From contig OY811990.1 in the NCBI GenBank assembly GCA_963681505.1, forward strand, positions 4,938,891 through 5,002,890: a DNA stretch of 64,000 nucleotides. Reading direction: 5' to 3'. Shown piece after piece: positions 49,848 to 62,593 of the stretch. A program made the translations under genes and the position numbers. How positions within the stretch are numbered: the first letter of the stretch is position 1; each line of letters opens with the position of its first letter. A model generated the notes under the pieces. That model had not been told where the DNA came from, made no database searches, and was given only the letters and a program-made list of their open reading frames with translations. The stretch comes from Eunapius fragilis. Taxonomy: Eukaryota; Porifera; Demospongiae; Spongillida; Spongillidae.

Positions 49848-50216
49848 TTGCTGTGTGTACTGTGTGTGTATGCACATATCCATTGTGTGTATCAGTGTAT
49901 GTACATGTATGTGTGTTAATAGTTGTGTTAGTGTGCATGTGCATATTGCGTAAACTGTTCATCTAATTAGTGCCCACCCAAATCAGCTCTGGTACAGTGC
50001 CAACCCTTTGGTACACATCTAATTAGTGCCCATCTAGATCAGCTATGGTACACATCTAATTATTGCCCACCCAGATCAGCTATTGTACACATCTAATTAG
50101 TGCCCACCCAGACCTGCTATGGTACACCTCTAATTAGTGCCTACCCCAGACCAAGCAACCCTTCTCTCTGATTGTATTACTGACATGCACAATAGTTTTA
50201 AACTTATTTAATACAA
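49134..50216. other. Gene-free spacer with repeats
   Basis: Contains the copy 4 downstream flank also found at 32280-32500, another partial spacer copy (49500-49640 resembles 40020-40110), a (GT)n tract at 49788-49843 and a 37-bp repeat at 49967-50150. Confidence 0.6.
49967..50150. repeat. 37-bp tandem repeat, about five copies
   Basis: The unit is CATCTAATTAGTGCCCACCC+AGATCAGCTATGGTACA. Its second half equals a variant of the 22-bp minisatellite at 31255-31955, and both arrays stand next to the chondroitin synthase 3' end or its duplicate. Confidence 0.85.
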
Positions 50217-50316
50217 ACTGACAATTGATAAAAATATGACAGATGGTCTTGGCAGTGTTGGGGGGGAGGTGGGAGGGTTTCAAGAAGTGGTAACCATGGT
50301 AAATCATGTGGGTGGA

Positions 50317-52009
50317 TCATGTGACACGTGGCAGGTGATGTGATGAGTTGTTATTAACAAAGGGGCCGGGATTGACACCCAAGTACTCCTCCAGGTACAT
50401 GACATATGCAGCTAGCTGCTTCTTGTCAGCGAGCACTTCGTCCCTGGTCCCCAGACAGTCTGTGTACTGGCTCGGCGCTAATGACGGACTGCAGTGCTTC
50501 GGATGCCAGCGATGTGCAAGGCCTGGGTCTGGGGCCTTGAGCACCTCAAGCTTGGCTTCCAGCACCTTGGAGAAGAAGTCCGTGTCCTCTCCTCCCCATC
50601 CAGTGATGGAGAGGTTAAAGCCTCCGGTGGTGACGTAATCCGATTTATACATGCACACCATCCCATAAGAGTAGGACACCCAGTGCCCATTCCTACGGGT
50701 AATGACCGGCTGTTCGGGCTTCTGTTCCCCGTGGTAGGCATAATCCATGTTGTAGAAAGAAAAGAAAGTGGGGTAATAAACGCGCTTCCCCTGAACGGCA
50801 TTGAGCCGGCACCGGTCCAGAAACTCCCGCGTCATCACCATGTCCGTATCGCAGAAGAAGGCCAGCTCGTTGCCGTCCAGCTGGGACAGCCCCAGGTCCA
50901 GCGCCCTTCCCCGCGCAAACTCCCCCCGACCTTGCACGACGAGGAGCTTGGAGGGGGGCCAGCTCCTGTCCCTGGTGACGATGGAGGTGATGCGATCGTG
51001 GTCGCCCTCCTCCCCGTACACCACCAGGATGAGCCTCACCGCCAGCCTCCTCCTGAGCACGTCGCGCTGGAAGGTGTCAAAGAAAGCCGTGAAACGCTCG
51101 CCAACGTTGTTCAAGGGGACGATGATGTTGACCACCTGCCGGTAGTTGGGCTGCTCCGCCACCAGCACGGGGACCACCTGCGGGGGGCTGGCCAGGTTCA
51201 TCCTCTTCCTCAGCACGCGGCCCGACGTCTGTTCGAACAGCGTGAGGTCCATGATGCACTGTCGCCCGTACCTCGGGGAGTACCTGAGGAAGACGTTGTT
51301 CACGCCCCTGAGCTGGTACGACGCCTTCTCCTCGGCATTGATCAGGTCCGTCGCCTTGGAGATGAACTGCTGGACCTCGTAGTCCATGTCGTTGGGGACC
51401 CTTAGCAAGGGGTCCGTACGCTGGTCCGAGTACATGTACGGACCCACGATGATGGTCCACGCACTGACGTCAAACTTGGTTAGTGGGTGGACGGCCATGG
51501 CTGATGCCTCTTCGGACTGCTGCATGGAGGAGAAACCTTCGGATGGGGAGGGTTGGAGCTGGTCTTGTGGGGGTGGGGAGGGTGGGGTGTATGTGGTTGA
51601 AGGGCGTGGCTCCTCCCGTTCTGGCGCCGTCGGTGAATCGGGGGTGGTCACCTGGGGGAACATGGAAGAAGCCTTTGCACGCAGACCGGCGACCTCCCCC
51701 TCCAGAGTGGTGACCTCATCCTTGAGGGCTTCCAACTGCCGCTGCTTCACAAGATGGTGGAGGATGTAGTAAGTCTCCGTTGTCGTGGCGAGGAAGGTGA
51801 CCACACCCTCCACCTTCAACTGAGGTGCGTTGGCCCACAGGTACCCAGGCTGCTGCAAGTCATTGGTATTGTCATAGGAAAAATGGTGCTGAGGTGGGAG
51901 GGGTAACGGAGAGAATAGGGACAAAGGTCAAAAGATGTTATATTCATTCATCACCTTGGCTAGCAGTAATCATGATTTTAAAATGTATTAGCATACGCAT
52001 GCACACATG

Positions 52010-52106
<97 letters not shown>

Positions 52107-52875
52107 CCAGGTAGGGGTGGGCGGTGCAAGAAAGGTTTACCTCAAACGGCGTGGAACACGAGATGCCAACGAGGCGACTGTAGCAGAAACCCAGCCCCCA
52201 ATCCCCACGTTTGGTGTGGCGGCCGCCCGCCAACTGGTTGGCGCAATCACTGAGGAAAGGAACCACAGCTTTTAGTGCCGCGCTGCTAATGAGCACACCC
52301 GAGGACCCGACACACAAGTACTGCTCAGCGCTATCGACCAGTTTCTCCCTCCTCCCCCAGTAGTACGCGACCGCGCGCGGGTCCGAAGCTTGAAGCACCA
52401 GACGCTCCAACTCCTGCACGGCTACGTACGTGCGATCCTCGGCGAGCAGGAACCAATCATACTGCTCCAGGTAGCTGTCGTGAATGTGCGAAATGGCGGC
52501 GTACGTTTGGGGCAGCGAGGACTCGTAAGACTCGAAGTCAGGGACGCCTTCAAGAGCGACGACCGGTAGTCTTTCCAACGCTCCCGACGACGGAGGTTCC
52601 CCCCCGCCTACGAGTATCTTGAACCCGCCCATGTCTGCTCCCCACGTCTCCAACATGGCGAGGGCGGTCGTGTTCAGCAGACTGCGCGGGAGGAGGATGG
52701 CGGCCATGACGCGGGCACTGGGCTTGACGTGGACCGGTGCGTGAGCTCGCGCAGTGCCCTGGTGTAGGAAGGGGCTGTTCCCGCGGCATAGCGGGTACAG
52801 GTATCCGGTGAGGAGGCATCCCAGCGATGCTCCTATGGCGAAGGCTACGGTCGGCAATCGGCGCAGTAGCCGCAT
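50317..52875 (-). CDS. Chondroitin synthase / chondroitin-polymerising factor family glycosyltransferase
   Basis: Builds chondroitin chains in the Golgi. Two exons, 52875-52141 and 51888-50317, join in phase (TPFE|HHFS) across a 252-bp intron with a (CA)n tract; 768 aa (human CHPF 775, CHSY1 802). A type II signal anchor is at about residues 8-28 (TVAFAIGASLGCLLTGYLY). The N-terminal GT31-like half shows FESYESSLPQTYAAI and YDWFLLAEDRTYV; the acidic triplet of active CHSY1 (DDD) is replaced by AED, as in CHPF-like members. A Pro/Ser-rich linker near residue 330-390 precedes the C-terminal GalNAc-transferase half, with FFCDTDMVMTREFLDRC and GWGGEDTDFF and the end LGVNPGP. Start ATG at 52875 chosen as the first before the anchor. 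A duplicate of the 3' end lies at 32045-32251. Confidence 0.9.
52015..52104. repeat. (CA)n in the chondroitin synthase intron
   Basis: About 43 CA units, (GT)n on the transcribed sense, starting about 37 bp after the donor. Confidence 0.95.
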
Positions 52876-52943
52876 TCGATTTAAATGTGGGCGTGGACAC
52901 AAGTTAAATGAAATGATAGTTGAATATCGTTAACATTATTCTA

Positions 52944-53826
52944 TTAACGCATGGTGTCTTCCAAGCGCTTCGCCGCTTCAAGGTTGCCTTGCAGAAGAAG
53001 AGGGGAGGGGGTCAGTGACACACCCTAAATGCAATAGAATTATATGTACCTGAGCGTGCAGCAAAGTTGAGTGGTAGAATGCCTTTGCTGTTTGGAACGC
53101 ATGGGTCAGCCCCTGTGGGCGTGGTGTACACACAAACACATGCACACATACAACACACACACACACACACAGTTAATACATATGATCAGCTTGGTTACCA
53201 TGTTACCATATTGGAGCAGAATATCAAGTATGTCTGATTTTCCATAGAGGGCTGCTATAGTGAGGGGGGTGTTCCCATGCCTGTCTACAGCATTCATACT
53301 CAGACCTGTGGGCAGTAATGGAAGGAAGGTTATTGAGGGAAGGGAATGTCCCATCTTTCCTTCCCTCCCTCCCTCCCCCCCCCCCCCCACACACATGCAT
53401 ACATCCTTGTACTCACTAACCATGGCAGGCCAGCAAGTCTAAAATCCTGGAGTTTGCAGACTTGGTGGTGCAACAGGCGTATGTGGCTATGTGGAGCGCT
53501 GTGAAGTGGTCTGATGTGGTGGTGCTTGTATAGTCGGCACCTGCAGGGAGATAAGGGGAGGGGAGGGATGAGGTAACCATGACGACGTGTGATGTCTTGT
53601 GTGATGGAGACTGTTGTAGATTTACCTTTCTCCAACAGCAGCTTAACAAGATCTGCATTCCCACTGAGACAAGCACACTGCAAAGGTGACATGGTGACCA
53701 ACTGAACATACCCAAGGCATTTGATAGATATTAATTTATTAAACTGATGAAATAAATCTGGGACCCTCCTTAGACACAATTGTTCAAACACACACATATA
53801 TCACACACACCTACACACTCACTCAC

Positions 53827-53862
<36 letters not shown>

Positions 53863-54299
53863 CACCATACCAAGAACAAAGTCATCCCACTGTCTGGGTC
53901 AGTGTAATGGTTCACATTTATGGACTCGTTCTCGAGGATTTGCTGTAGCTTCACATAGTTGTGCTGTGCATATGCCGTCTTAATTGGGCAAAGAGAACTG
54001 GGGGATATACACTGTTGAAGTCTACGGTAGAGAAGGGCTGACCTTGGCAAGGTTTAACAGGTAGGCCCATGTACGGCGTTGGCTTCCTAAATAAATAAAA
54101 ATTCAAGGCGTATTACACATAAAATCCCACACAGGCCATCGGCTAGCTTACTTCGCTGCTGTTTAGTGCCGCGAAAACACACCTGTAAGCCTGCAATTAG
54201 TACCAGGCTAACAATGGTAGCGCATGCGAACCACCATCTAACGACTGAAGAGTCAGAAAAGAGCGTGTACGTTTTGACGAGAGCGTCTTGCAACGACAT
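52944..54299 (-). CDS. Small membrane-anchored ankyrin-repeat protein, 8 exons
   Basis: Exons 54299-54152, 54086-54043, 53978-53871, 53701-53626, 53540-53421, 53305-53207, 53112-53050 and 52987-52944 total 702 nt, 233 aa, all in phase with GT-AG introns. Residues about 24-45 form one hydrophobic segment (WWFACATIVSLVLIAGLQVC) near the N-terminus, followed by basic residues (KQQRRSQRRTW). After TAYAQHNYVKLQQILENESI come about four ankyrin repeats: SPLQCACLSGNADLVKLLLE, DHFTALHIATYACC, HGNTPLTIAALYGKSDILDI and KGILPLNFAARSGNLEAA. The basic side after the segment suggests the repeats face the cytosol. The partner is unknown and I cannot name a vertebrate orthologue. Its start lies about 200 bp from the divergent gene at 54497. 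Confidence 0.85.
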
Positions 54300-54496
54300 T
54301 TTCGTCACCCGGAGTCGGGATGGTGAGACAGCTGGTTATCCCGCCTAACATTCCCGGGCTTTTTTTAAATTAATTTTTATTCGTCGTAGGCGGAGCTGTC
54401 GCACGGAGCTCGTGCACGAACGTAGCACATGTGCCTTTTGATAAAGCTGTATGATAATAAAATAAATACACTTCCTTTTATCGCTCACTCGCGTCA

Positions 54497-55566
54497 ATGA
54501 CGATCAGCGTGCTGACACCGCTGTCTCTAGAGGAAGCGACCATTTCGGGCACCGTGGGAGTAATTGCATTCCCGTCCATCCTCGGTCTGGCTCAGGTCGC
54601 CATTCTTCGACCCCTGAGGCTGTACAACGCTCTGCGTTACCCAGCGGCTTCGGTCCTGGGCGGGCTGACAGTCTGCGCGGCAGGTGCCCTCTCTTCCCTG
54701 GCAGTGGTCCGAACGTGCAGCCTTCTGCAGGACCTCGGAGGAGACGCTTTTGGTCCCGCCGACCGCAACCGTGTGACCTTCACCGGTCAGGACCTGGCTT
54801 GGTCTACGGCCATGGGGTCTGCCGTATTCCGCGCCCTTGGAGGGAGGTTCTCTTCCGTGCTACCGAGTCACATCCTAAAGCCGGGTGCGTTTGGATACGA
54901 GTGGATCCCGGCAAAGGGCGCGCAGTACGCTACCTCGTGGGAGAAGGACTGGATACAGCAGCTGGGCAAGAGGTACGGTTGCCACACGTGCGGGCGAAGG
55001 AGGGGCGTGGCCAAGTTCTCGGCGGATCACCAACCCCCTTCCAAGCTGGTGCCCAACGGTGACCCCGGGGTGCAGAAGTTCTACCCGCAGTGCGAAGCGT
55101 GCTCGGGGCTCCAGGGGGGCGTCATCAGCAACGGGTCGTGGGATCGCAACCACATCGCCATCATTGCTCACCCGTACAGCCTGAGGGCGTATCACGTCTT
55201 CTTGCCTCCGCCTTTCCTCATCCTGTCGTTGAAATGTCCCGTGAAACCGTCACCTGTTCCTCTCCCCCCCCTCCTCCGATTGTCGCCATGAAGGAGGTTG
55301 GTGTAGGAGATAAAGTGGAGGTCGCCCAAACGCGTCAGGTCACGCCTCCGGAAGTTAAGGACGCCTCGTCTTCAACAGAGCCATCGTTACCCAGGCCACC
55401 TGTGGAGAAAGCCACTTCTACTCAGGAGTTTGACATCAGAAACCTGCCCCTTTTCATTTTTTGGAAAAACTTTGTTAGATTTCTAGACTCGTTCAGCTCT
55501 CCCATAGACAGTTTTCATATCACGCTATGGGTTTTCACCTTAATTGCAGCGTTTGGAACGATATGA
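54497..55566 (+). CDS. Unrecognised membrane protein with CxxC…DHQPP…CxxC zinc motif, with probable frameshift
   Basis: The first frame runs 54497-55291 (264 aa). It starts MTISVLTPLSLEEAT, has two to three hydrophobic stretches (residues about 15-35 and 52-75) and then a conserved-looking domain: FGYEWIPAKGAQYATSWEKD, CHTCGRRRG, FSADHQPPSKLVPNG, FYPQCEACSGLQGG and DRNHIAIIAHP. Two CxxC pairs flanking DHQPP look like an HNH-like or other zinc-binding fold. The frame ends soon after a run of eight C (55264-55271). In the next frame coding-like sequence continues (MKEVGVGDKVEVAQTRQV…) to a final hydrophobic segment (SFHITLWVFTLIAAFGTI) and stop at 55566. A one- or two-base error or polymorphism in the C run would join them. 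The CUL2 ATG follows 87 bp later. Confidence 0.65.
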
Positions 55567-55652
55567 TTATCAGTTTCAGCATATTTAAAATTCATTTACC
55601 TCAAAATAACCTCTACGTCATCACTAACAGCGAGTTAAAAATAAAACTAAGA

Positions 55653-58600
55653 ATGATGCGACCAGGATCAGTGAAGTTTGAAGCCAAGTGGCCACCCATA
55701 AAGGAGACCATAGGTGCCACTTTGCAGCTGAAACCCATCAAGAGACTTGACTGGAATGACCACGTCTCGTATCCTCATGGTATTAAAACTCTGTGGTTAC
55801 CCAGGCCTTACATTCGAAACCTCCGAGCCCCCTTCGCGTCGTAGTGAGACGACTCAGACGATGGAAGGTGTGGGGTGGGGGGGGGGGGGGGGGGGGAGGG
55901 GGAGTTGTGGACACATGCCAGCTAACATGCACTAGTATATCTTCCGTTAAGTACGCCGTTACTGTTGCCATATGGCCAAACAAGGGAACGCCCTCGCGTC
56001 TCGCCTTTGGACCTTGACACGCTCCTCTCAGCGACATTTATACCCTCTGCGAAGCATTCCCAACGCCATTCGCCGACCGCCTCTACCAAGAAACCAGGTC
56101 CTTCCTGGAGGCCTTTGTGCTCGCTCTCTACCAGGTGAGGTCAAGCATAGACGTGCGATTATTATTATTATTTTTAACGCTCCAACACCGACCCACCGTC
56201 AGCAACTCTCCGCGTTGGAACAAGGACCCATGCTCCAGGCCTACCAGAAGCATTGGTTGGCGTACCGTCAGGGCGTGAGGTACCTGGATAATCTGTTCAG
56301 CTACTTCAACAGAGTTGTGCTGGCCAAGTACAGACCCTCAGCCACCGACAGTGCTCTAGCGTCGTCGCAAGCACCACAAAGGAAACTGTCATTGGAATCC
56401 CCTGTTGAGATCAGCCAGGTGAGTGCTAAACGAGTGGAGTGGGGAGGAGGAGGGGGGGATGGTGTGGAAGGAGATATAAGATACCTCCTGTTATACCATT
56501 GCGCCCTCCCCTCCCCCTCCCATCCCATCCCTTCCAATCCCATCCCCCGCCCCTCCAACATTCCTGCTGTCCACCATCCTCCTCTCCTCTCCCCCTCCCC
56601 ACTCCTCCTCCCCCTCCCAATCCTCTTCCCCATACCATCCTCCTCCTCCCCCTCGCTCCTAGCTTGCCCTTCAAACATGGAAGAAGCTGTTGCTGGATAA
56701 GCTGGTGGCAGTCCTCGTACAGGCACTCCTGGCAGAGATAAGAAAGTAATGCGGCCATTTGCATGGGTGTGGTCACGTGTCACATGTGGGTGCGGTCATT
56801 TGCATGGGGTGTGGTCACGTGTCATGTGGGTGCGGCCATTTGCATGGGGTGTGGTCACGTGTCACATGTGGGTGCGGTCATTAGCATGGGGTGTGGTCAC
56901 GTGTCACATGTGGGTGTGGTCATTTGCTTGTGGTGTGGTCACGTGTCACATGTGGGTGCGGTCATTTGCATGGGGTATGGTCACGTGTCACATGTGGGTG
57001 TGGTCATTAGCTTTGGGTGTGGTCACGTGTCACATGTGGGTGCGGTCATTTGGCCGCTTGCAGGGACTACACGAGGCAGGACTGTGACCTCACCATGGTG
57101 CAGGACGTGGTGTATTCATTCAGTGAGTCTGCTTGCCACACCCACCCTGTTTTCTCATCCCTCTCCCCCCCACACACCCCCACCCCCAAACAACTCTAAT
57201 TGATGCTCCTTGATACTAAGGTTTAGGGTATAAGGTGTTCAAAGGTTAAATAATTAGTAATAACTATTTATATTAACTTTACAATTTCATTAAAGAGGCT
57301 GTGAGGTGTGTATTGCATGTCATCGAAGGACAGTAGCCCCTCCCACTACCACCACCACCACTAACACCACTACCACCACCACCACTAACACCACTAACAC
57401 CACTGCCACCACCACCACCACCACCACCACCACCACCACTACCACCACTGCCACCACCACCACATACCTCCCACCATCCCTTCATACACCTACCCCTCAC
57501 CATCCCTTCATACACCTACCCCTCACCATCCCTTCATACACCTACTCCCTCACCATCCCTTCATACACCTACCCCTCACCATTCCTTCATACACCTACCC
57601 CCTCACCATCCCATCATACACCTACTCCCTCACCATCCCATCATACACCTACTCCCTTACCATCTCTTCATACACCTACCCCTCACCATCTCTTCGTACA
57701 CCTACCCCCTCATTATCCCTTCATACACCTACCCCTCACCATACCTTAACATACAATATTTTCCTATTCGGATGTTTTAAATTTCAGTGTGTAAAGAAGC
57801 CTTACACATACACATATACCATTACACATACACATACACACACACACGCAAATACACCCACACACCACGCACATACACCCACACACCGTACACACATACA
57901 CCCACACACATACCGCATACCACGCACACCACACACACACCACACGCATACCACACACACACACACAACACACACACACACACGCACACACACCACACCT
58001 ATAGTTGAGGTGGAGGAGAATAACAAAGAGCAGCCATTGAAGGTATGTGTGCAACTGTTTGTCCAAATCGCATGACTGTGTGTGTGTGGTGTGTGTGTGT
58101 GTGTGCAGTTCTACCACGAGATGTTTGAAGAGCCATTTCTGCAAGAGACCAGGGAGTACTACAGACGTGAGGCTTCTATCATCATTGCTAATTCAGACTG
58201 TTATGAATATATGGAGCAGGTGAGCAGAGGGGGAGGGGCAATGGAGGGGGAGTGGCAATGGAGGGGGAGGGGCAATGGAGGGGAGGAGCAATGGAAGGGG
58301 GAGTGGCAATGGAGGGGAGGAGCAATGGAAGGGGGAGTGGCAATGGAGGGGGAGGGGCAATGGAGGGGAGTGGCAATGGAGGGGGAGGAGCAATGGAGGG
58401 GAGTGGCAATGGAGGGGAGTGGCAATGGAGGGGGAGGGGCAATGGAGGGGGAGGAGCAATGGAAGGGGGAGTGGCAATGGAGGGGGAGGAGCAATGGAGG
58501 GGAGTGGAAGGGGGAGGAGAGGAATGTAAGGATGAGGCTGGAGGTGAGAGGAGTGAAGTGTGGCCTGGGGAGGAGTGATGTGGTCTGGGAACTCATGTCA

Positions 58601-61600
58601 CTGTCCTATAGGTTTCTAGAAAGCTGCAAGAGGCAAAGAGAAGAAGCCAGCGGTTCCTGCACAAGACTTCTAACACTAAGGTTCATTTGTGTTAGATGTG
58701 TGTATGTGTGCATGTGTACGTGTGCATGTGTATGTGTGCATGTGTGTACAGAATTACCGGTAATTAGGTATTGGTTTGGTTAGGACATGATCACTAGTTA
58801 AATTAAACGATTGATTTATTGATACCATGCTTGTAACAATTGCAAATGTGCAAATGTATTAGAAGTTTTACCCAACACATGTGCATGCGTGCGTATGTGT
58901 CTACACCCTCACACCCTCCCCATGTGTCTACACCCTCACACCCTCCCCATGTGTCTACTCCCTCACACCCTCCCCATGTGTTTACACCCTCACACCCTTC
59001 CCATGTGTTTACACCCTCACACCCTCCCCATGTGTCTACACCCTCACACCCTCCCCATGTGTCACACCTCCCTCCCATGTGTCTACTCCCTCACACCCTC
59101 CCCATGTGTCTACACCCTCACACCCTCCCCATGTGTTTACACCCTCACACCCTCACACCCTTCCCATGTGTTTACACCCTCACACCCTCCCCATGTGTCT
59201 ACTATACACCCTCCCTCATCTACACCTCAACCCTCCCTCACTACACCCTCACACCCTCCAGTTCATGAGGGAGTGTGAGGCTCACTTGGTGGAGGCCTAC
59301 AAAGATGACTATCTCTATCCCCACGCCACCACCATTATGAGGGAGGAGCGTGTGGATAACCTAGCACACCTGTACTTCCTCCTCAATGGGATACCCCGTG
59401 CCCTGGACCCCATCATTGGGGTGTTTGAGGAACATGTCAAGGCACAGGGTATGTGGGGGTGTGCATGTGTGGGGGTGTGCATGTGTGTGGGTGTGTGCAA
59501 GTGTGTGGGTGGGCAGGGTGGAGGTGTGCATGTGTGTAAAGGGTAAGCAGGGTGTGGCTTAGTGTTAATGACGCTGCAGTGCTTATTTTTACATGCCTGA
59601 TCTCACGCACACATGCACACATGCACACACACATACACACATGCACACACACATACACACACACATGTACACACACATGCACACACACATGTACACACAC
59701 ATGCACATATGCACACACATGCACACACACATACACACATATGCACACACACATGCACACATACACACATGCACACACACATGCACACACATGCACACAC
59801 ATACACACACATGCATACACACATACACACATGCACACACACATGCACACACATGCACACACACATGCACCACACATGCACACACACACATGCACACACA
59901 CATGCACACACATACACACACATACACACACATGCATACACACATACACACATGCACACACACATGCACACACATGCACACACACATGCACACACATGCA
60001 CACACACATGCACACACACATGCACACACACATGCACACACACACACACATGCACACACACATGCACACACACATGCACACACACATGCACACACACACA
60101 CATGCACACACACATGCACACACACACACATGTACACACACACACATGCACACACACACACATGCACACACACATGCACACACACACACATGCACACACA
60201 CATGCACACACACATACACACATGCACACACACATGCACACACACATGTAGGTCTCGCTGCACTTAGCAGGCTGCAGTTGGACAAGGTAAGTGACCCTCT
60301 GTGGTATCTCTTCTGATACCCTATACTTCAGAATCCTGATGTGATGGAGTATGTCAGTGTTGCCCTGGGCACATACCAGAAATACCATGACATGGTGAAG
60401 AATGTTTTTGGTTCTAATAAGCATTTTTTTAATGCACTTGAAAAGGTAGAGATTATCCTCCCTCCTCCCCAGTCCACCTCTCCTCCCCAGTCTACGTCTC
60501 CTTCACAACCATTAAATCCTTTCCATTCCTTAACCCTCCTCCCCACCTTCACCCTCCCATCCCTCACCCTCTTCCCCATTCTTCCCCTTCTCCCCATCCC
60601 TCACCCCTCCTCCCCATCCTCACCCCTCCTCCTCCCCTTCCTCATCCCTCCTCCCCATCCTCACCCCTCCTCCTCCTCATCCTCACCCCTCCTCCTCCCA
60701 TCCTCACCCCTCCTCCTCCCCATCCTCACTCCTCCCCATCCTCACCCGTCCTCCCCATCCTCACCCCTCCTCCCCATCCTCACCCCTCCTCCCCATCCTC
60801 ACTCCTCCCCATCCTCACTCCTCCCCATCCTCACCCCTCCTCCCCATCCTCTCATTCTGCAGGTGTGCCATGTGTTCATCAACCATACTGACCAGCCCAA
60901 ACAACCCCCCAAAGCACCACTGCTGGTAGGAATTGTGTTGAATGAACCATTGGTCCATTTACCTCTGCCTCACCCCACCCTCCCCTCTCACCCTCCCCAT
61001 CCCTCATCCCCCTCCTCCCCACACCCTCATCCCCTCCTCCCCACACCCTCATCCCCTCCTCCCCACACCCTCGTCCCCTCCTCCCCACACCCTCATCCCC
61101 TCCTCCCCACACCCTCATCCCCTCCTCCCCACACCCTCATCCCCTCCTCCCCACACCCTCATCCCCTCCTCCCCACACTCACATCCCCTCCTCCCCACAC
61201 CCTCATCCCCTCCTCCCCACACCCTCATCCCCTCCTCCCCACACTCACATGCCCTCCTCCCCACACCCTCATCCCCTCCCCACACCCTCATCCCCTCCTC
61301 CCCACACCCTCATCCCCTCCTCCCCACACCCTCATCCCCTCCTCCCCACACCCTCCCCATTTCTTCCTTTGGTTCAGCTTGCCAAGTTCTGTGATCACTT
61401 GTTGAAGAAGGGTGCTGATTCTCTTGGGGAGTCCAAGGTGGAAGACAAACTTCAGGATGCGGTGAGGGTTCTAATGTGTTACTGCTTACCTGAGGTCATA
61501 TTACGGTATCCTCTCTCCCTCCCTCCCTCCCTTCCTCCCTCCCTCCCTCCCTCCCTTCCTCCTCCTTCCCCATTGCTACTTAAGGCCTATATTAGCTGTA

Positions 61601-62554
61601 CCATGCATATGCCCTTCATGTGACCACCACATGTATTCATGTGCCCATCATGTGACCACCATATGCCTTCATGTGACCACCATGTGCCCATCATGTGACC
61701 ACCATGTGCCCATCATGTGACCATCATATGCCTTCATGTGACCACCATGTGCCCATCATGTGACCATCATGTGCCCATCATGTGACCACCATGTGCCCAT
61801 CATGTGACCATCATATGCCTTCATGTGACCATCTATGCCTTCATGTGACCATCATGTGCCCATCATGTGATCACAATGTGACTGTTGTACACTCTACAGA
61901 TTGCCTTGTTCCGGTTCATAGATGACAAAGATATGTTTCAAAGGTTCTACACAAAGCTGCTAGCCAAGAGACTTGTACATTCCCTGTCACTTTCAGTGGA
62001 AACGGAAGAGAACATGGTGCAGAAACTGAAAGTATGTTACTTTTTTGTATCCTTTGGAGCAGCCTGAATCACCCCCACCCACCCCCCACCCCCACCCCCA
62101 GCACATTTGTGGGTTTGAGTACACAGCAAAGCTCCAGAAGATGTTGGTGGACATCAAGCTTAGTGCCTCCATCATGCAGGAGTTCAATGAACGCATGAAG
62201 TCTGCTATCATGTCTGGGTTCTCTGGGCTAATCCTTCAGGTGCAGGAAGGGATTGGGTGTGGTCGGTTTGCTTTCGACATTTGGTGTGCGTAGTTCACGA
62301 GTGGAGGGAGGGAGGGAGGGAGAGGAGGGAGGGAGGGATGACTGGGAATGGTTGGTGACAGGTTAGGCCTTGTGCTGGTTCATTTGGAGGTTGCCCAACT
62401 TGGAGTAAGAGATTGGTTGTAAAGTTACCCGTGGTTACCAATGGTTACCAGTGGTTCTTTTGTCATAGTCTGGTGCATGGCCATTCAACCAAGTGGCCCA
62501 AACCTGCAGGGTGCCTGAAGCGCTTACTAGTGTGCTCAGCAAGGTCAGCTTTCC

Positions 62555-62593
<39 letters not shown>

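Noticed and set aside
50494-51405. Long plus-strand open frame opposite the chondroitin synthase gene
   Set aside because: It is antisense to a conserved coding exon of high GC content; no motif or splice logic supports it.
59437-60424. Long VCVHVC or THTHMH frames on both strands
   Set aside because: They are translations of the CA/CATG tract in CUL2 intron 9.
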